Assembly: GCA_947503965.1 (NCBI GenBank)
Contig: CANNFU010000004.1
Span: forward strand, 62,001-126,000
Length of the DNA stretch: 64,000 bases
Direction of reading: 5' to 3'
Source: an uncultured Paracoccaceae bacterium
GTDB lineage: Bacteria; Pseudomonadota; Alphaproteobacteria; Rhodobacterales; Rhodobacteraceae
Part shown: piece after piece, positions 26,491 through 35,495 of the stretch
Layout: every line of letters begins with the position of its first letter
Position numbering within the stretch: position 1 is the first letter of the stretch
Notes under the pieces: generated by a model
Told to the model about the DNA's origin: nothing
Databases searched by the model: none
The model's input: only the letters and a program-made list of their open reading frames with translations
Translations under genes and position numbers: made by a program

Positions 26491-28119
26491 ATGGGTTGGA
26501 TGCGCGACGAAACGGGTCTGGGCAAGCGTGCGGCGAATTATGTGCCGCTGACGCCGCTGTCACATTTGCAGCGGGCGGCACTGGTTTTCGCGGATCGGGA
26601 GGCGCTCGTTTACGGGTCGATCCGCCGGACATATGCGGAGTATTACAAACGGGTCTCGCAACTGGCCTCGGCCCTTGCCAAGGTTGGCGTCAAACCGGGA
26701 GATGTCGTTGCCACAATCCTGCCGAACGTACCTGCGCAGTCAGAGGCTTCGTTTGGCGTGCCAGCCTGCGGCGCTGTCCTGAACACGATAAACACGCGGC
26801 TGGATGTGGATACGGTCGCCTACATCTTTGATCATGGGGAGGCCAAGGTGGCGCTGGTCGACAGCCAGTTTCTGCCGCTTGCCATGGCCGCAATCGATCA
26901 GATGGAAGGCCCTGCACCGGTGATCATCGAAGTCCCCGATGATGAGGCGGGCGTGCATGCGATGGCCGAGCAGCAGGATTATGAGGATTTCCTCAGCTCC
27001 GGCGATCCGGACTTCGCATGGATCATGCCCGAGGATGAATGGGAGAGCCTCGCGCTCAACTACACATCCGGCACAACGGGACGACCGAAGGGTGTCGTTT
27101 ACCACCATCGAGGTGCGTATCTGATGACGATGGGCACACCGATCAGCTGGGAATTGCCGCTTTTCATGCGGTATTTGCAGATCGTCCCGCTGTTTCACTG
27201 CAATGGCTGGAACCACACCTGGATGATGCCGGCCTTGGGCGGCACCGTGGTGTGCTGCCGTGATATCACGGCCAAGGCCGTTTATGACGCGATCGTGGAT
27301 GAGGGGGTTACGCATTTCGGAGGTGCTCCGATTGTGCTGAACCTGATCGTGAATGCCAAGGACGCAGAGCGGCGCCCGTTTGACCACATCGTGCAGGTCT
27401 TTACCGCCGGTGCACCGCCTGCCCCGGCGACCCTCGCCGCGATTGGCAAGTTGGGGTTTAACGTCAAACAGGTTTACGGCCTGACCGAGACCTATGGCCA
27501 TGTCACCGAATGCATCTGGGACCCCGCATGGGACGATCTACCAGAGGACGAGCAGGCATCGATCAAGGCCCGCCAGGGCGTGGCCTTTCCGATGATGGAG
27601 GATGTGACAGTTGTCGATGATCAGATGGGTCAGGTCCCCCGCGATGGCGCAACCCAAGGCGAGATTGTGATGCGTGGGAATGCCGTGATGAAAGGGTATC
27701 TGAAGAACCCGGAGGCGACCGAAAAAGCATTCGCAGGCGGGTATTTTCATTCAGAGGATCTGGCAATCCAGCATGCCAATGGTGCGATCCAGATCTCGGA
27801 CCGGGCCAAGGACATCATCATCTCAGGCGGCGAGAACATCAGCTCGGTCGAGGTGGAAGGCGCTTTGATGCATCACCCGGCGGTGAATCTCTGCGCCGTT
27901 GTGGCCAAGCCGGACGAGAAATGGGGCGAAGTGCCTTGTGCGTTTGTCGAATTGAAAGATGGTGCCAGCGCGGATGAGGCCGAAATTATCGCATTCACCC
28001 GCGAACGGCTCGCCGGGTTCAAGACACCGAAAAAAGTTGTCTTCCAGGAATTGCCCAAAACCTCGACCGGGAAAATACAGAAATTTGCGCTGAGAATGAT
28101 TGCAAAGGAAATGCCCTAG
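26491..28119 (+). CDS. Fatty-acyl-CoA synthetase (AMP-forming)
   Basis: 542-residue adenylate-forming ligase activating a carboxylic acid to its CoA thioester. The ATP/AMP motif is LNYTSGTTGRPKGVVYHH. Further motifs are QVYGLTETYGH and the A8 region RAKDIIISGGENISSVEVE. The catalytic lysine is in LPKTSTGKIQKFALR. The ATG at 26491 follows AGGGGAGGA. It is close to the medium-chain AlkK/DmdB-type group; DmdB (3-methylmercaptopropionate-CoA ligase) cannot be excluded, given a DmdC-like dehydrogenase in the same window. It stands alone 2 kb after the beta-oxidation operon. Confidence 0.9.
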   Translation: MGWMRDETGLGKRAANYVPLTPLSHLQRAALVFADREALVYGSIRRTYAEYYKRVSQLASALAKVGVKPGDVVATILPNVPAQSEASFGVPACGAVLNTINTRLDVDTVAYIFDHGEAKVALVDSQFLPLAMAAIDQMEGPAPVIIEVPDDEAGVHAMAEQQDYEDFLSSGDPDFAWIMPEDEWESLALNYTSGTTGRPKGVVYHHRGAYLMTMGTPISWELPLFMRYLQIVPLFHCNGWNHTWMMPALGGTVVCCRDITAKAVYDAIVDEGVTHFGGAPIVLNLIVNAKDAERRPFDHIVQVFTAGAPPAPATLAAIGKLGFNVKQVYGLTETYGHVTECIWDPAWDDLPEDEQASIKARQGVAFPMMEDVTVVDDQMGQVPRDGATQGEIVMRGNAVMKGYLKNPEATEKAFAGGYFHSEDLAIQHANGAIQISDRAKDIIISGGENISSVEVEGALMHHPAVNLCAVVAKPDEKWGEVPCAFVELKDGASADEAEIIAFTRERLAGFKTPKKVVFQELPKTSTGKIQKFALRMIAKEMP

Positions 28120-28316
28120 CAATTGCCATCAGGCGGTTTGCCTTCGTTGGCTATACTGTAAACGCGTGTGGCGCAGATTTTTTGATGCAAAGTGCTGACG
28201 AGATCAGGATGGACGCACTCAAAAAGAAACATCTTCATTAAAGATGATTTGCCTTGGCAATGAACTGAGGCGCAATTAACTGTCGCGTTCATAGAAGAAG
28301 CAATTGGAAACGGACG

Positions 28317-28832
28317 ATGCTATTTAAAATTCTTACAAGATTCACTGCCGCGCTGATGGGGCTTTCACTGGCGGCTTGTCTTCCTGCGGAAACGGGAACA
28401 CAAGGCGACGGATCTGCTACTGCAACTTCAGGTGTACAATCCGCGACGAGAGCGGCCACAAGCAACCCTGTAGTAACAGACCGTTTTCCTGGTGGATCGA
28501 CGCGTTGGAATGACGGTAGTACACTTATCTACCGGTTTACAGCGATCGAACGCGATGGTGAGATTTTTGTCTGCGGCGCATATACCGGGGCTGGATCGTC
28601 ATATAATACGCAATTCAATCGCGAGCTACTTCGCCGGTCTCAGGTCACCGCGAATGGTGAAACGGTGTTTCGAAACCTGACCTACTTTTACAAAGCGTCT
28701 GAAGAAATGCTGGACACGCAGCTTGTTGGTAGCGAAACGCGATGCCAATCTACCAGCCTTGCAGCCGGCAGCGTTCCGTTAGAGGCCGTGAAAGTGGAGC
28801 TCCGCCAAGGACGCTTCCGCATTCGTGTTTGA
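28317..28832 (+). CDS. Putative lipoprotein, unknown function
   Basis: 171-residue protein with a lipoprotein signal: hydrophobic stretch MLFKILTRFTAALMGLSLAAC, lipobox LAAC, Cys21 as the modified residue. A Ser/Thr/Ala-rich linker (25-52) follows, then a compact domain (55-171). This domain has VCGAY and a later CQST that could form a disulfide (Cys near 88 and 143). No family is recognised. The 197-bp upstream region is AT-richer than its surroundings and shows no clear regulator site. The gene is convergent to the flavoenzyme gene, separated by a perfect hairpin. Confidence 0.72.
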   Translation: MLFKILTRFTAALMGLSLAACLPAETGTQGDGSATATSGVQSATRAATSNPVVTDRFPGGSTRWNDGSTLIYRFTAIERDGEIFVCGAYTGAGSSYNTQFNRELLRRSQVTANGETVFRNLTYFYKASEEMLDTQLVGSETRCQSTSLAAGSVPLEAVKVELRQGRFRIRV

Positions 28833-28932
28833 ACCAAAATGTCTCGGGACCAGATAGTCCTTAAATCTGTCCACCGATGATGAGAGCGGCACACTTGTCG
28901 AGATACTCGACAATCCGATGATTGATACGCAT

Positions 28933-28956
28933 GAACCTTCCCGACGGGGAAGGTTC
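28933..28956. terminator. Perfect hairpin between convergent genes
   Basis: GAACCTTCCC (28933-28942) pairs with GGGAAGGTTC (28947-28956) around GACG. It adjoins the stop of the flavoenzyme gene and lies 100 bp after the lipoprotein stop. It lacks a T run but is well placed as a bidirectional terminator. Confidence 0.6.
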
Positions 28957-31001
28957 TATAGAATGTGGCAAAGCCGCAGCGCATCATAAATTGCCGCGTG
29001 TGTGTTGCGCGATGAAACGGCATCACCGATCCGGAAAAGCTGATAGGTGCTCTGGGGGTTGTTCGTTAGCGTCTGTGGCGCGCCCGCAATGAAGGCATCG
29101 TGATCCAGCTGCCCTTGGTTCGACGATCCGTCCCACAGCGCAAAATAGAGATCATCAAGCGGCCGTGTTCCGTAATTCACCACGATCTGATCGTAGTGCT
29201 GCGTTTTGGTGAAATCGCTGTAATCCGTACCGATGGTAGCTGCCAATTGGTTTCCATCGCGCGCCACACTTAGCAACCGTTCGGCGATCGTCAGCCGCAC
29301 GCCGTGTGTTTGCAGATTGCGCAGATACGGCGTCAGGTTCATCCCCATCACATCCGGGGCGATGCTGCGGTCGGGTGTCATGACCTCAACCTCGGCCCCG
29401 GCCTCTGCGGCCAGTTCTGCCGCCTGCATGGCGGGGTTGTCACCGCTTTCGTCGTAAATCAGCACGCGGCCCGCAGGTTTCACATCGCCTGACAGGATGT
29501 CCCATGTGCTGATGACGTAATCCGCGTCGCCGCGCTGCTCAAAAAGCTCAAGGTTGGGCAAGCCGCCGGTCGCGATGATCGCCACATCAGGGTTCAGCGC
29601 GGTCACATCCGCCGCCTCGGCGTAGCGGTTGAAATGAAAGATCACGTCGCGCGCCGCGCATTGCGCCATGCGCCAGTCGATGATGCCCATCATCTCGCGT
29701 TTACGCGGGGTTTGCGCGGTTAGGCGAACTTGTCCACCAGGTTGGTCGGCAGCCTCGAACACCGTGACCTTGTGCCCGCGTTCGGCGCTGACACGCGCGG
29801 CCTCAAGACCGCCGGGGCCAGCGCCGACGATCACGATGCTTTTGCGAGTCTCCGCCGGGCTGATCACATGCGGCATCTGCAATTCCCGCCCGGTTGCCGC
29901 GTTGTGAATGCACAGCGCCTCACCGCCCTGATAGATCCGGTCAAGGCAGTATGTGGCGCCGACACAAGGGCGGATATCATCCTCGCGCCCATCCATGACC
30001 TTGCGCACTATATGCGGGTCCGCCATGTGGGCGCGGGTCATGCCAACCATGTCAAGCAGCCCGGATGAGATCGCATGCCGCGCCGTGGCCACATCCGGGA
30101 TGCGGGCGGCGTGGAATGTGGGCAGACCAGTGGCCGCGCGCACAGAGCCAGCGAAATCCAGATGCGGGGCGGACGCCATACCTTGCAACGGGATCACACC
30201 CGTCAGCGCGGGATCGCTGTGCACGCGCCCCCGGATAATGTTGAAAAAGTCGATCTTGCCGGTCGCCTTGAGGATTTGCGCCATCTCAAGTCCGATTTCC
30301 GGGGTGATCCCGCCTTTTTCAGCCTCATCTGCCGTATAGCGAATGCCGACGATGAAATCGCTGCCCAACCGGTCACGAATGGCGTCAATCACATCGAGGC
30401 CGAATTGCATCCGGGTTTGCAGGGATCCCGCCCCGTAAGGGCCATCAAGCGCGTTGGTCAGAGGTGACCAGAACTGGTCGATCAGATGGCCATATGCCTC
30501 AATCTCGATCCCGTCCATACCGCCTGCCTGCATCCGCTCGGCAGCATCGGCAAAATCACTGATCACCCTTGCGATGTCCCAATCCTCAACCACCTTGGCA
30601 AAGGACTTATGCGCGGGCTCCCGGTGCGGGCCGGATGAGATTGAAGGCAGCCAGTCACCCTTGTTCCATCCCGTGCGTCGCCCTAGATGGGTCAGCTGGA
30701 TCATCACCGCGCAGCCGTGATCGTGGCAAGCATCGGTCAGGTTCCTGATCCATGGCACTACCTCATCCTTGTAGGCCAGCACATTGTTGAACGATGGCGG
30801 GCTGTCGCGCGAAACGACAGCCGAGCCCGCTGTCATTGTCAGCGCGACGCCCGCCTTGGCCCTTTCGGCATGATAGGCGGTATAGCGTTCCTTGGGCATG
30901 CCATCCTGCGCATAGGCCGGTTCATGGCTTGTCGTCATGACCCGATTGCGCAGGGTCAGATGCTTGAGCTGGAAGGGCTGGAGAAGGGGATCTTTCGACA
31001 T
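28956..31001 (-). CDS. NADH:flavin oxidoreductase/FAD-dependent demethylase (DgcA/N-methylproline demethylase-like)
   Basis: 681-residue two-domain flavoenzyme. The N-terminal old-yellow-enzyme barrel (1-340) carries LRNRVMTTSHEPAYA, MIQLTHLGRRTGW and DGIEIEAYGHLIDQFWSP (FMN site). Next come an iron-sulfur motif and a FAD/NAD domain starting at IVIVGAGPGGLEAARVSAERG. Architecture and length match trimethylamine dehydrogenase relatives such as dimethylglycine demethylase DgcA and N-methylproline demethylase. These use formaldehyde-releasing oxidative demethylation with an electron acceptor. The Fe-S motif has Cys346, Ala349, Cys352, Cys364, so one of the four usual cysteines is replaced. The ATG at 31001 is preferred over GTG at 31016. 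No dgcB partner is visible. Confidence 0.8.
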   Translation of the reverse strand: MSKDPLLQPFQLKHLTLRNRVMTTSHEPAYAQDGMPKERYTAYHAERAKAGVALTMTAGSAVVSRDSPPSFNNVLAYKDEVVPWIRNLTDACHDHGCAVMIQLTHLGRRTGWNKGDWLPSISSGPHREPAHKSFAKVVEDWDIARVISDFADAAERMQAGGMDGIEIEAYGHLIDQFWSPLTNALDGPYGAGSLQTRMQFGLDVIDAIRDRLGSDFIVGIRYTADEAEKGGITPEIGLEMAQILKATGKIDFFNIIRGRVHSDPALTGVIPLQGMASAPHLDFAGSVRAATGLPTFHAARIPDVATARHAISSGLLDMVGMTRAHMADPHIVRKVMDGREDDIRPCVGATYCLDRIYQGGEALCIHNAATGRELQMPHVISPAETRKSIVIVGAGPGGLEAARVSAERGHKVTVFEAADQPGGQVRLTAQTPRKREMMGIIDWRMAQCAARDVIFHFNRYAEAADVTALNPDVAIIATGGLPNLELFEQRGDADYVISTWDILSGDVKPAGRVLIYDESGDNPAMQAAELAAEAGAEVEVMTPDRSIAPDVMGMNLTPYLRNLQTHGVRLTIAERLLSVARDGNQLAATIGTDYSDFTKTQHYDQIVVNYGTRPLDDLYFALWDGSSNQGQLDHDAFIAGAPQTLTNNPQSTYQLFRIGDAVSSRNTHAAIYDALRLCHIL

Positions 31002-31130
31002 GCGCTGCTGGCTCACTTTTGGCTGATCTCAGTTGGCCCGTGGCGGGACACGCCGGTCAAGTCTGTTTCCGACATGACAATGCCCCGTCTGCGCGGTATT
31101 GTTCCGGGCAAAACTGGGCAAAACGGGCAG

Positions 31131-32147
31131 ATGACAGCACTTGATCGATATGTGCGGCTGGAAAGCGGTGGGCTCTGGCGCGCATCGCCGGATGCACAAC
31201 GCCGGGACGTGGTGATCTCGTTCGGGGATGCGACGCTGGTGATTTCGGACGGTGCCGGGCGTCCGCTGGCGCATTGGTCGCTGCCCGCGTTAGAGCGGCA
31301 GAACCCCGGCGAAAGCCCCGCTGTCTATGCCCCTGACGATGAGGCCAGCGAAATCGTCGAGATTGCCGATGACACGATGGTGGAGGCGATTGAGGAAATC
31401 CGCGCGGCACTGGCCAAATCACGTCCAAAGCCCGGCAAGCTGCGTCACTGGATCACCGGCGGATTGATTGCGGGTACCCTTGTCCTTGCCGTGTTCTGGC
31501 TGCCCGGGGCGCTGACCCGGCAAACGCTGGCGGTGGTCCCATTGCCCAAGCGGGTGGAGATTGGCGCGACCATGCTGGGCTATATGCAGGCCGAAACCGG
31601 GGCCGCCTGCCGCGAGCCGCGCGCGAACGAGGCGGCCGGTCGGCTGGCTGAAAGACTATTTGGCCACAAGACGATGAAGCAGTTCGTGGTCGTGCCGCAA
31701 TTATCGCAAGGGGCAGTGGCGCTGCCAGGCGGATTGATGGTCGTCGATTATGGTCTTTTGCGTGCCTCGGATGATCCGGCGGCGACTGCGGGGTTTGTCC
31801 TTGCTGCGCAGGCTGCGGTCGTGAATGCAGACCCGCTTGAGGAAATCCTGAATGATGCGGGTCTTGGCGTGACGTTCCGCCTTCTAACTACGGGCGAGAT
31901 ACCGCCCGAGGTGTTGCGAGCCGCGGCCGAGGGGTTGGTTACGGGCGATGCATCCCGGCCCCCCGACGATCTTTTGCGCGACACGCTGGCGGCAGTGCAG
32001 GTTCCGCAAAGGCCATATCTGTCTGTGGTCGACGCCCGCACCGGAACGATGCCGGATCTGGGGGATGATCCGCTGGAAAACACGGATGTACCTGCAATCC
32101 TGAGCGACAGTGACTGGGTCAGCCTGCAGAATATCTGCGACGTTTGA
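31131..32147 (+). CDS. Membrane-anchored M48-like protein lacking the zinc motif
   Basis: 338-residue protein with a cytoplasmic N-terminal region (1-105), one membrane segment (about 106-126, HWITGGLIAGTLVLAVFWLP), and a periplasmic domain (130-338). The segment FVVVPQLSQGAVALPGGLMVVDYGLL (186-210 region) reads like the peptidase M48 core (NAFALPGG-x-I-x-V-x-x-GLL). Where M48 has VLAHExxH, this protein has VLAAQAAVV (224-231), so no zinc site is possible. I infer a catalytically dead, possibly scaffolding or substrate-binding M48 relative. The start at 31131 is chosen for protein start quality; 31074 is an alternative. Confidence 0.65.
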   Translation: MTALDRYVRLESGGLWRASPDAQRRDVVISFGDATLVISDGAGRPLAHWSLPALERQNPGESPAVYAPDDEASEIVEIADDTMVEAIEEIRAALAKSRPKPGKLRHWITGGLIAGTLVLAVFWLPGALTRQTLAVVPLPKRVEIGATMLGYMQAETGAACREPRANEAAGRLAERLFGHKTMKQFVVVPQLSQGAVALPGGLMVVDYGLLRASDDPAATAGFVLAAQAAVVNADPLEEILNDAGLGVTFRLLTTGEIPPEVLRAAAEGLVTGDASRPPDDLLRDTLAAVQVPQRPYLSVVDARTGTMPDLGDDPLENTDVPAILSDSDWVSLQNICDV

Positions 32148-32195
32148 GGCCGCATTCCGCAGAGGTTGTCAGAGCACGGTACCATTGGCCCTTCA

Positions 32196-32663
32196 TCAGT
32201 AGGACCGGATTGGGCCCGCTTTACGAACCGCCTCTTGATGCGCGGCGATATGGGCAAGGGCCCGCTTTCTTTGGAACGAAAGTTTCCATAATCCCATCGA
32301 CGCGCCAAACGGTATGGCGCAGGCATAAAGTGCCAATTCCAGCGGCGGCATGAAGCCGAACTCTTGGCCAAGGTCGATATGACCGAGATGTGCAGCACCC
32401 CCGAGCGCAACAAGACCCAGACCTGCAAGGATCGCGATCCAACAGGCGAAAACACATAGCGGGTATAGTTTTAGAAAGGTCGTGTTTGCCTTCATCAATG
32501 GCTTTTCGGCTTCGTACCCGTAGACCGGCTGTCGTGATCGGGCAATGATCGCCACGATGATGACAAAGACAAAAGAGCCCGCAATGATCAGGGTGGTGTC
32601 GTCTTGGGATTTGACAAATTGCCAAGCGGCATCAAGGGCGGGGTATTTTTCAAACAGGGTCAT
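32196..32663 (-). CDS. Small membrane protein, unknown function
   Basis: 155-residue protein with three predicted membrane segments (about 24-41, 69-91, 110-128) and a basic C-terminal tail (LSFQRKRALAHIAAHQEAV). No family is recognised. It lies 41 bp downstream of upp on the same strand, so it may be the last gene of the nucleoside salvage operon. It is convergent to the M48-like gene, 48 bp apart. Confidence 0.65.
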   Translation of the reverse strand: MTLFEKYPALDAAWQFVKSQDDTTLIIAGSFVFVIIVAIIARSRQPVYGYEAEKPLMKANTTFLKLYPLCVFACWIAILAGLGLVALGGAAHLGHIDLGQEFGFMPPLELALYACAIPFGASMGLWKLSFQRKRALAHIAAHQEAVRKAGPIRSY

Positions 32664-32704
32664 TGGTGGCCGGTTTTTCGGTTAGATCTGGGAACGATAG
32701 GCGG

Positions 32705-33337
32705 TTACTTCGTTCCGAACATCCGGTCACCCGCATCGCCCAGCCCGGGCACGATATAGCCGTGATCGTTCAAGTGGCTGTCAATCGCGGCGGTGACAAT
32801 TGGCACATCCGGATGCGCCTCTTTCATGCGTGCAATGCCTTCGGGCGCGGCCAGCAGGCACAGAAACCGGATATTGTTCGCCCCCGCTTTCTTGAGCAGA
32901 TCAATCGCCGCAACCGACGAATTGCCCGTCGCCAGCATCGGATCGACGGCAATGACCAGCCTGTCCTCCAACTCCATCGGGACCTTGAAGTAATACTGCA
33001 CCGGCTGCAGCGTTTCCTCATCACGATAAAGCCCGACAAAGCCGACGCGCGCCGACGGGATCAGTTCCAGAATACCATCCAGCAGCCCGTTCCCCGCCCG
33101 CAGGATCGACACCAGCGCCAGTTTCTTGCCATCCAGCACAGGGGCATCCATCGGCTCCAGCGGAGTTTCGATGCGCCGGGTCGTCATCGGCAATTCGCGC
33201 GTCACCTCATAGGCCAAAAGCTGGCTGATCTCGCGCAGAAGCTGCCGAAAGACCGCGGTCGATGTATCCTTGTCGCGCATCAGCGTCAGTTTGTGCTGCA
33301 CCAGCGGGTGGGTGACATGGGTGACATGGTCGGTCAT
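32705..33337 (-). CDS. upp: Uracil phosphoribosyltransferase
   Basis: Converts uracil and PRPP to UMP in pyrimidine salvage, 210 residues, the usual length. The PRPP-binding loop is [21 protein letters not shown]. The uracil-binding C-terminus reads [17 protein letters not shown]. Its ATG overlaps the add stop by 4 bp, so it is the fifth gene of the cdd-deoA-deoB-add-upp unit. Confidence 0.97.
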   Translation of the reverse strand: MTDHVTHVTHPLVQHKLTLMRDKDTSTAVFRQLLREISQLLAYEVTRELPMTTRRIETPLEPMDAPVLDGKKLALVSILRAGNGLLDGILELIPSARVGFVGLYRDEETLQPVQYYFKVPMELEDRLVIAVDPMLATGNSSVAAIDLLKKAGANNIRFLCLLAAPEGIARMKEAHPDVPIVTAAIDSHLNDHGYIVPGLGDAGDRMFGTK

Positions 33338-34323
33338 TGGGCAGGCTCCAGTCGTTTGGCCACGCGGGCGCGGGTGTCGTCATCGCAGAACGCGGCGGCA
33401 AGGGCGGTGTCGTTCAGCGCTTTGAAATCATCCTCATCCCAGCCGAACGTGCGGTTCAGCATGTCGTATTCGGCGGTCATCGTTGTATGGAAAAACGGCG
33501 GATCATCAGTGGATACCGTGACCTTGACCCCTTTTTCGCGCAGCTTCGCAATCGGATGGGTGCGCCAGCCGTCCACCGCATTCAGCACCACGTTGGAACC
33601 GGGGCAAACCTCCAGCACGATCTCTTTCTCGGCAATCTCATCAACCAGTGCGGGGTCGCGCGCGGCGCTGATCCCGTGACCGATCCGGGATACCCCCAGA
33701 TCGCGGATGGTGTCCGCAACCATATCAGGCCCGCCCCATTCGCCCGCATGGCATGTCAGCGGCAAACCCGCCTCGCGCGCCATATCGAAACCGTAAGCAT
33801 AGTCACCCGGACGGCCCGCCATTTCGCCACCCGCCATGCCATAACCGGTGATGAATCCGCCATAGGTCTCAACCGCACAACGGGCCGCCGGTTTGCAGGC
33901 CTCCGGCCCGAAATGGCGAATACCCGTGACGATCCCACGCATCGTAATACCCAGCGTTGCTTCAGCCTCATTGGCAGCATCTTCGATCGCAGCCAGATAC
34001 TCGCGCCAGGCGTTCAGATCACCGCCACCGCAGAAATCGGGGGAGACGAAAGTTTCCATATACACCACGCCATGCGACGCGGTTTCCTCCAGCACCGCCA
34101 TGGTCAGGCGGCGAAAATCCTCTGGGCTTTGCAAGGTCGTGCAGGCGGCCTCATAAACCTGCAGAAAATGGTCGAAATCGCGAAAGGCATAGCCGCCCTG
34201 TTCGGTAAATATCCTGCTGATATCAATATTCTTTTCCGCAGCCAGCCCCTTGATGAACGCAGGCGGCGCGCAGCCTTCCAGATGGGTGTGCAATTCGACC
34301 TTGGGCGTGGACTTGAACGTCAT
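33334..34323 (-). CDS. add: Adenosine deaminase
   Basis: Deaminates adenosine (and deoxyadenosine) to inosine, 329 residues. Metal and active-site motifs of the ADA family are present: [13 protein letters not shown] (N-terminal His-x-His), [23 protein letters not shown], and [15 protein letters not shown] (the two aspartates). The gene overlaps deoB and upp by 4 bp each. Adenine deaminase-type family members exist, but the operon context favours adenosine. Confidence 0.93.
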   Translation of the reverse strand: MTFKSTPKVELHTHLEGCAPPAFIKGLAAEKNIDISRIFTEQGGYAFRDFDHFLQVYEAACTTLQSPEDFRRLTMAVLEETASHGVVYMETFVSPDFCGGGDLNAWREYLAAIEDAANEAEATLGITMRGIVTGIRHFGPEACKPAARCAVETYGGFITGYGMAGGEMAGRPGDYAYGFDMAREAGLPLTCHAGEWGGPDMVADTIRDLGVSRIGHGISAARDPALVDEIAEKEIVLEVCPGSNVVLNAVDGWRTHPIAKLREKGVKVTVSTDDPPFFHTTMTAEYDMLNRTFGWDEDDFKALNDTALAAAFCDDDTRARVAKRLEPAQ

Positions 34324-35495
34324 AGAAAACTTGTTCCTTCACCTTTGTAAGGCACATCCAGATGCGTCGCGATACTCGCCGCCACATCGGTGAAGGCCAA
34401 CTGCCCCAGCGCCGTTGCCCCGATCCCATGCACCAGCACCGGCACCCGTTCGCGGGTGTGATCGGTGCCGACCCAAGTCGGGTCATTGCCATGATCGGCG
34501 GTGACGATCAACAGGTCATCCGGGCGAAGCCGCGGCAGCAACGCAGCCAACCGCTCATCGAACCACGCCAGATGATCGGCATAGCCCTGCGGATTGCGCC
34601 GATGCCCGTATTCACTGTCGAATTCCACAAGATTGGCGAAAACCAACGCGCGATCATCCGCCTCTTCCGCCAGATCATGCAGATGGTCCATCAGCGCCGC
34701 GTCACGCCCCTTGCGCAGATCATCAATGCCCCGCATCGAAAAGATATCGCCGATCTTGCCCACCGCATAAACCGTGCGGCCCGCATCATGCACATAATCG
34801 CACAGCGTCGGGGATGGCGGCGCAATCGCAAAATCCTTGCGGTTTGCGGTCCGGCTGAAACTGCCCACCTCCCCCACAAACGGCCGCGCGATGACCCGGC
34901 CCACCTTCATCGCATGCAATGTCGGGGCCAGATCCTTGCAAAGCTTCAGCAAACGCTCCAGCCCGAACGCCTCTTCATGGGCCGCAATCTGCAACACGCT
35001 GTCGGCAGAGGTGTAACAGATCGGCCAGCCGGTCTTCAGATGCTCTTCGCCCAGATCGGTGATGATCGCAGTACCTGACGCATGCCGGTTGCCCAAAATC
35101 CCCTCGGTGCCCGCCATCTTGCAAATCGTGGCGGTCAGATCATCGGGGAACGCAGGCACGGTGTCCGGGAACACATGCCAGTCCCACGGCACCGGCACAC
35201 CCGCCAGTTCCCAATGGCCCGATGGCGTGTCCTTACCGCGCGACACCTCGGTCGCCGCCCCCCAGGCACCTGTCGGCACGGCCCCCAGCCCCGGCGCATC
35301 CAACCCTGACGCCAGCCTGACAGCCGCCCCCAGCCCCAGCGCATCCAGCACCGGCACATTCAGCCCGGCACTGTCCGCGATATGCCCCACAGTATTCGCC
35401 CCGGTATCCGGCACATCACCATTGAAAAACTGGTCGGCATCCGGTGCGCCACCAATACCGACACTGTCGATGACAATCAGGAAAGCGCGGGGCAT
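34320..35495 (-). CDS. deoB: Phosphopentomutase
   Basis: Interconverts (deoxy)ribose 1-phosphate and 5-phosphate, linking nucleoside phosphorolysis to central metabolism; 391 residues. Alkaline-phosphatase superfamily metal motifs are visible: IVIDSVGIGGAPDADQF at the start, GHWELAG for the phosphoryl site region, and IVTADHGNDPTWVGTDHTRE with the His/Asp ligands. It starts at the deoA stop with a 1-bp overlap and overlaps add by 4 bp. Confidence 0.96.
   Translation of the reverse strand: MPRAFLIVIDSVGIGGAPDADQFFNGDVPDTGANTVGHIADSAGLNVPVLDALGLGAAVRLASGLDAPGLGAVPTGAWGAATEVSRGKDTPSGHWELAGVPVPWDWHVFPDTVPAFPDDLTATICKMAGTEGILGNRHASGTAIITDLGEEHLKTGWPICYTSADSVLQIAAHEEAFGLERLLKLCKDLAPTLHAMKVGRVIARPFVGEVGSFSRTANRKDFAIAPPSPTLCDYVHDAGRTVYAVGKIGDIFSMRGIDDLRKGRDAALMDHLHDLAEEADDRALVFANLVEFDSEYGHRRNPQGYADHLAWFDERLAALLPRLRPDDLLIVTADHGNDPTWVGTDHTRERVPVLVHGIGATALGQLAFTDVAASIATHLDVPYKGEGTSFL

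Noticed and set aside
17624-28119. DmdB/DmdC (DMSP demethylation) pathway
   Set aside because: The acyl-CoA synthetase and dehydrogenase resemble DmdB and DmdC, but no dmdA or dmdD is present and the dehydrogenase is in an operon with fadA and fadB.
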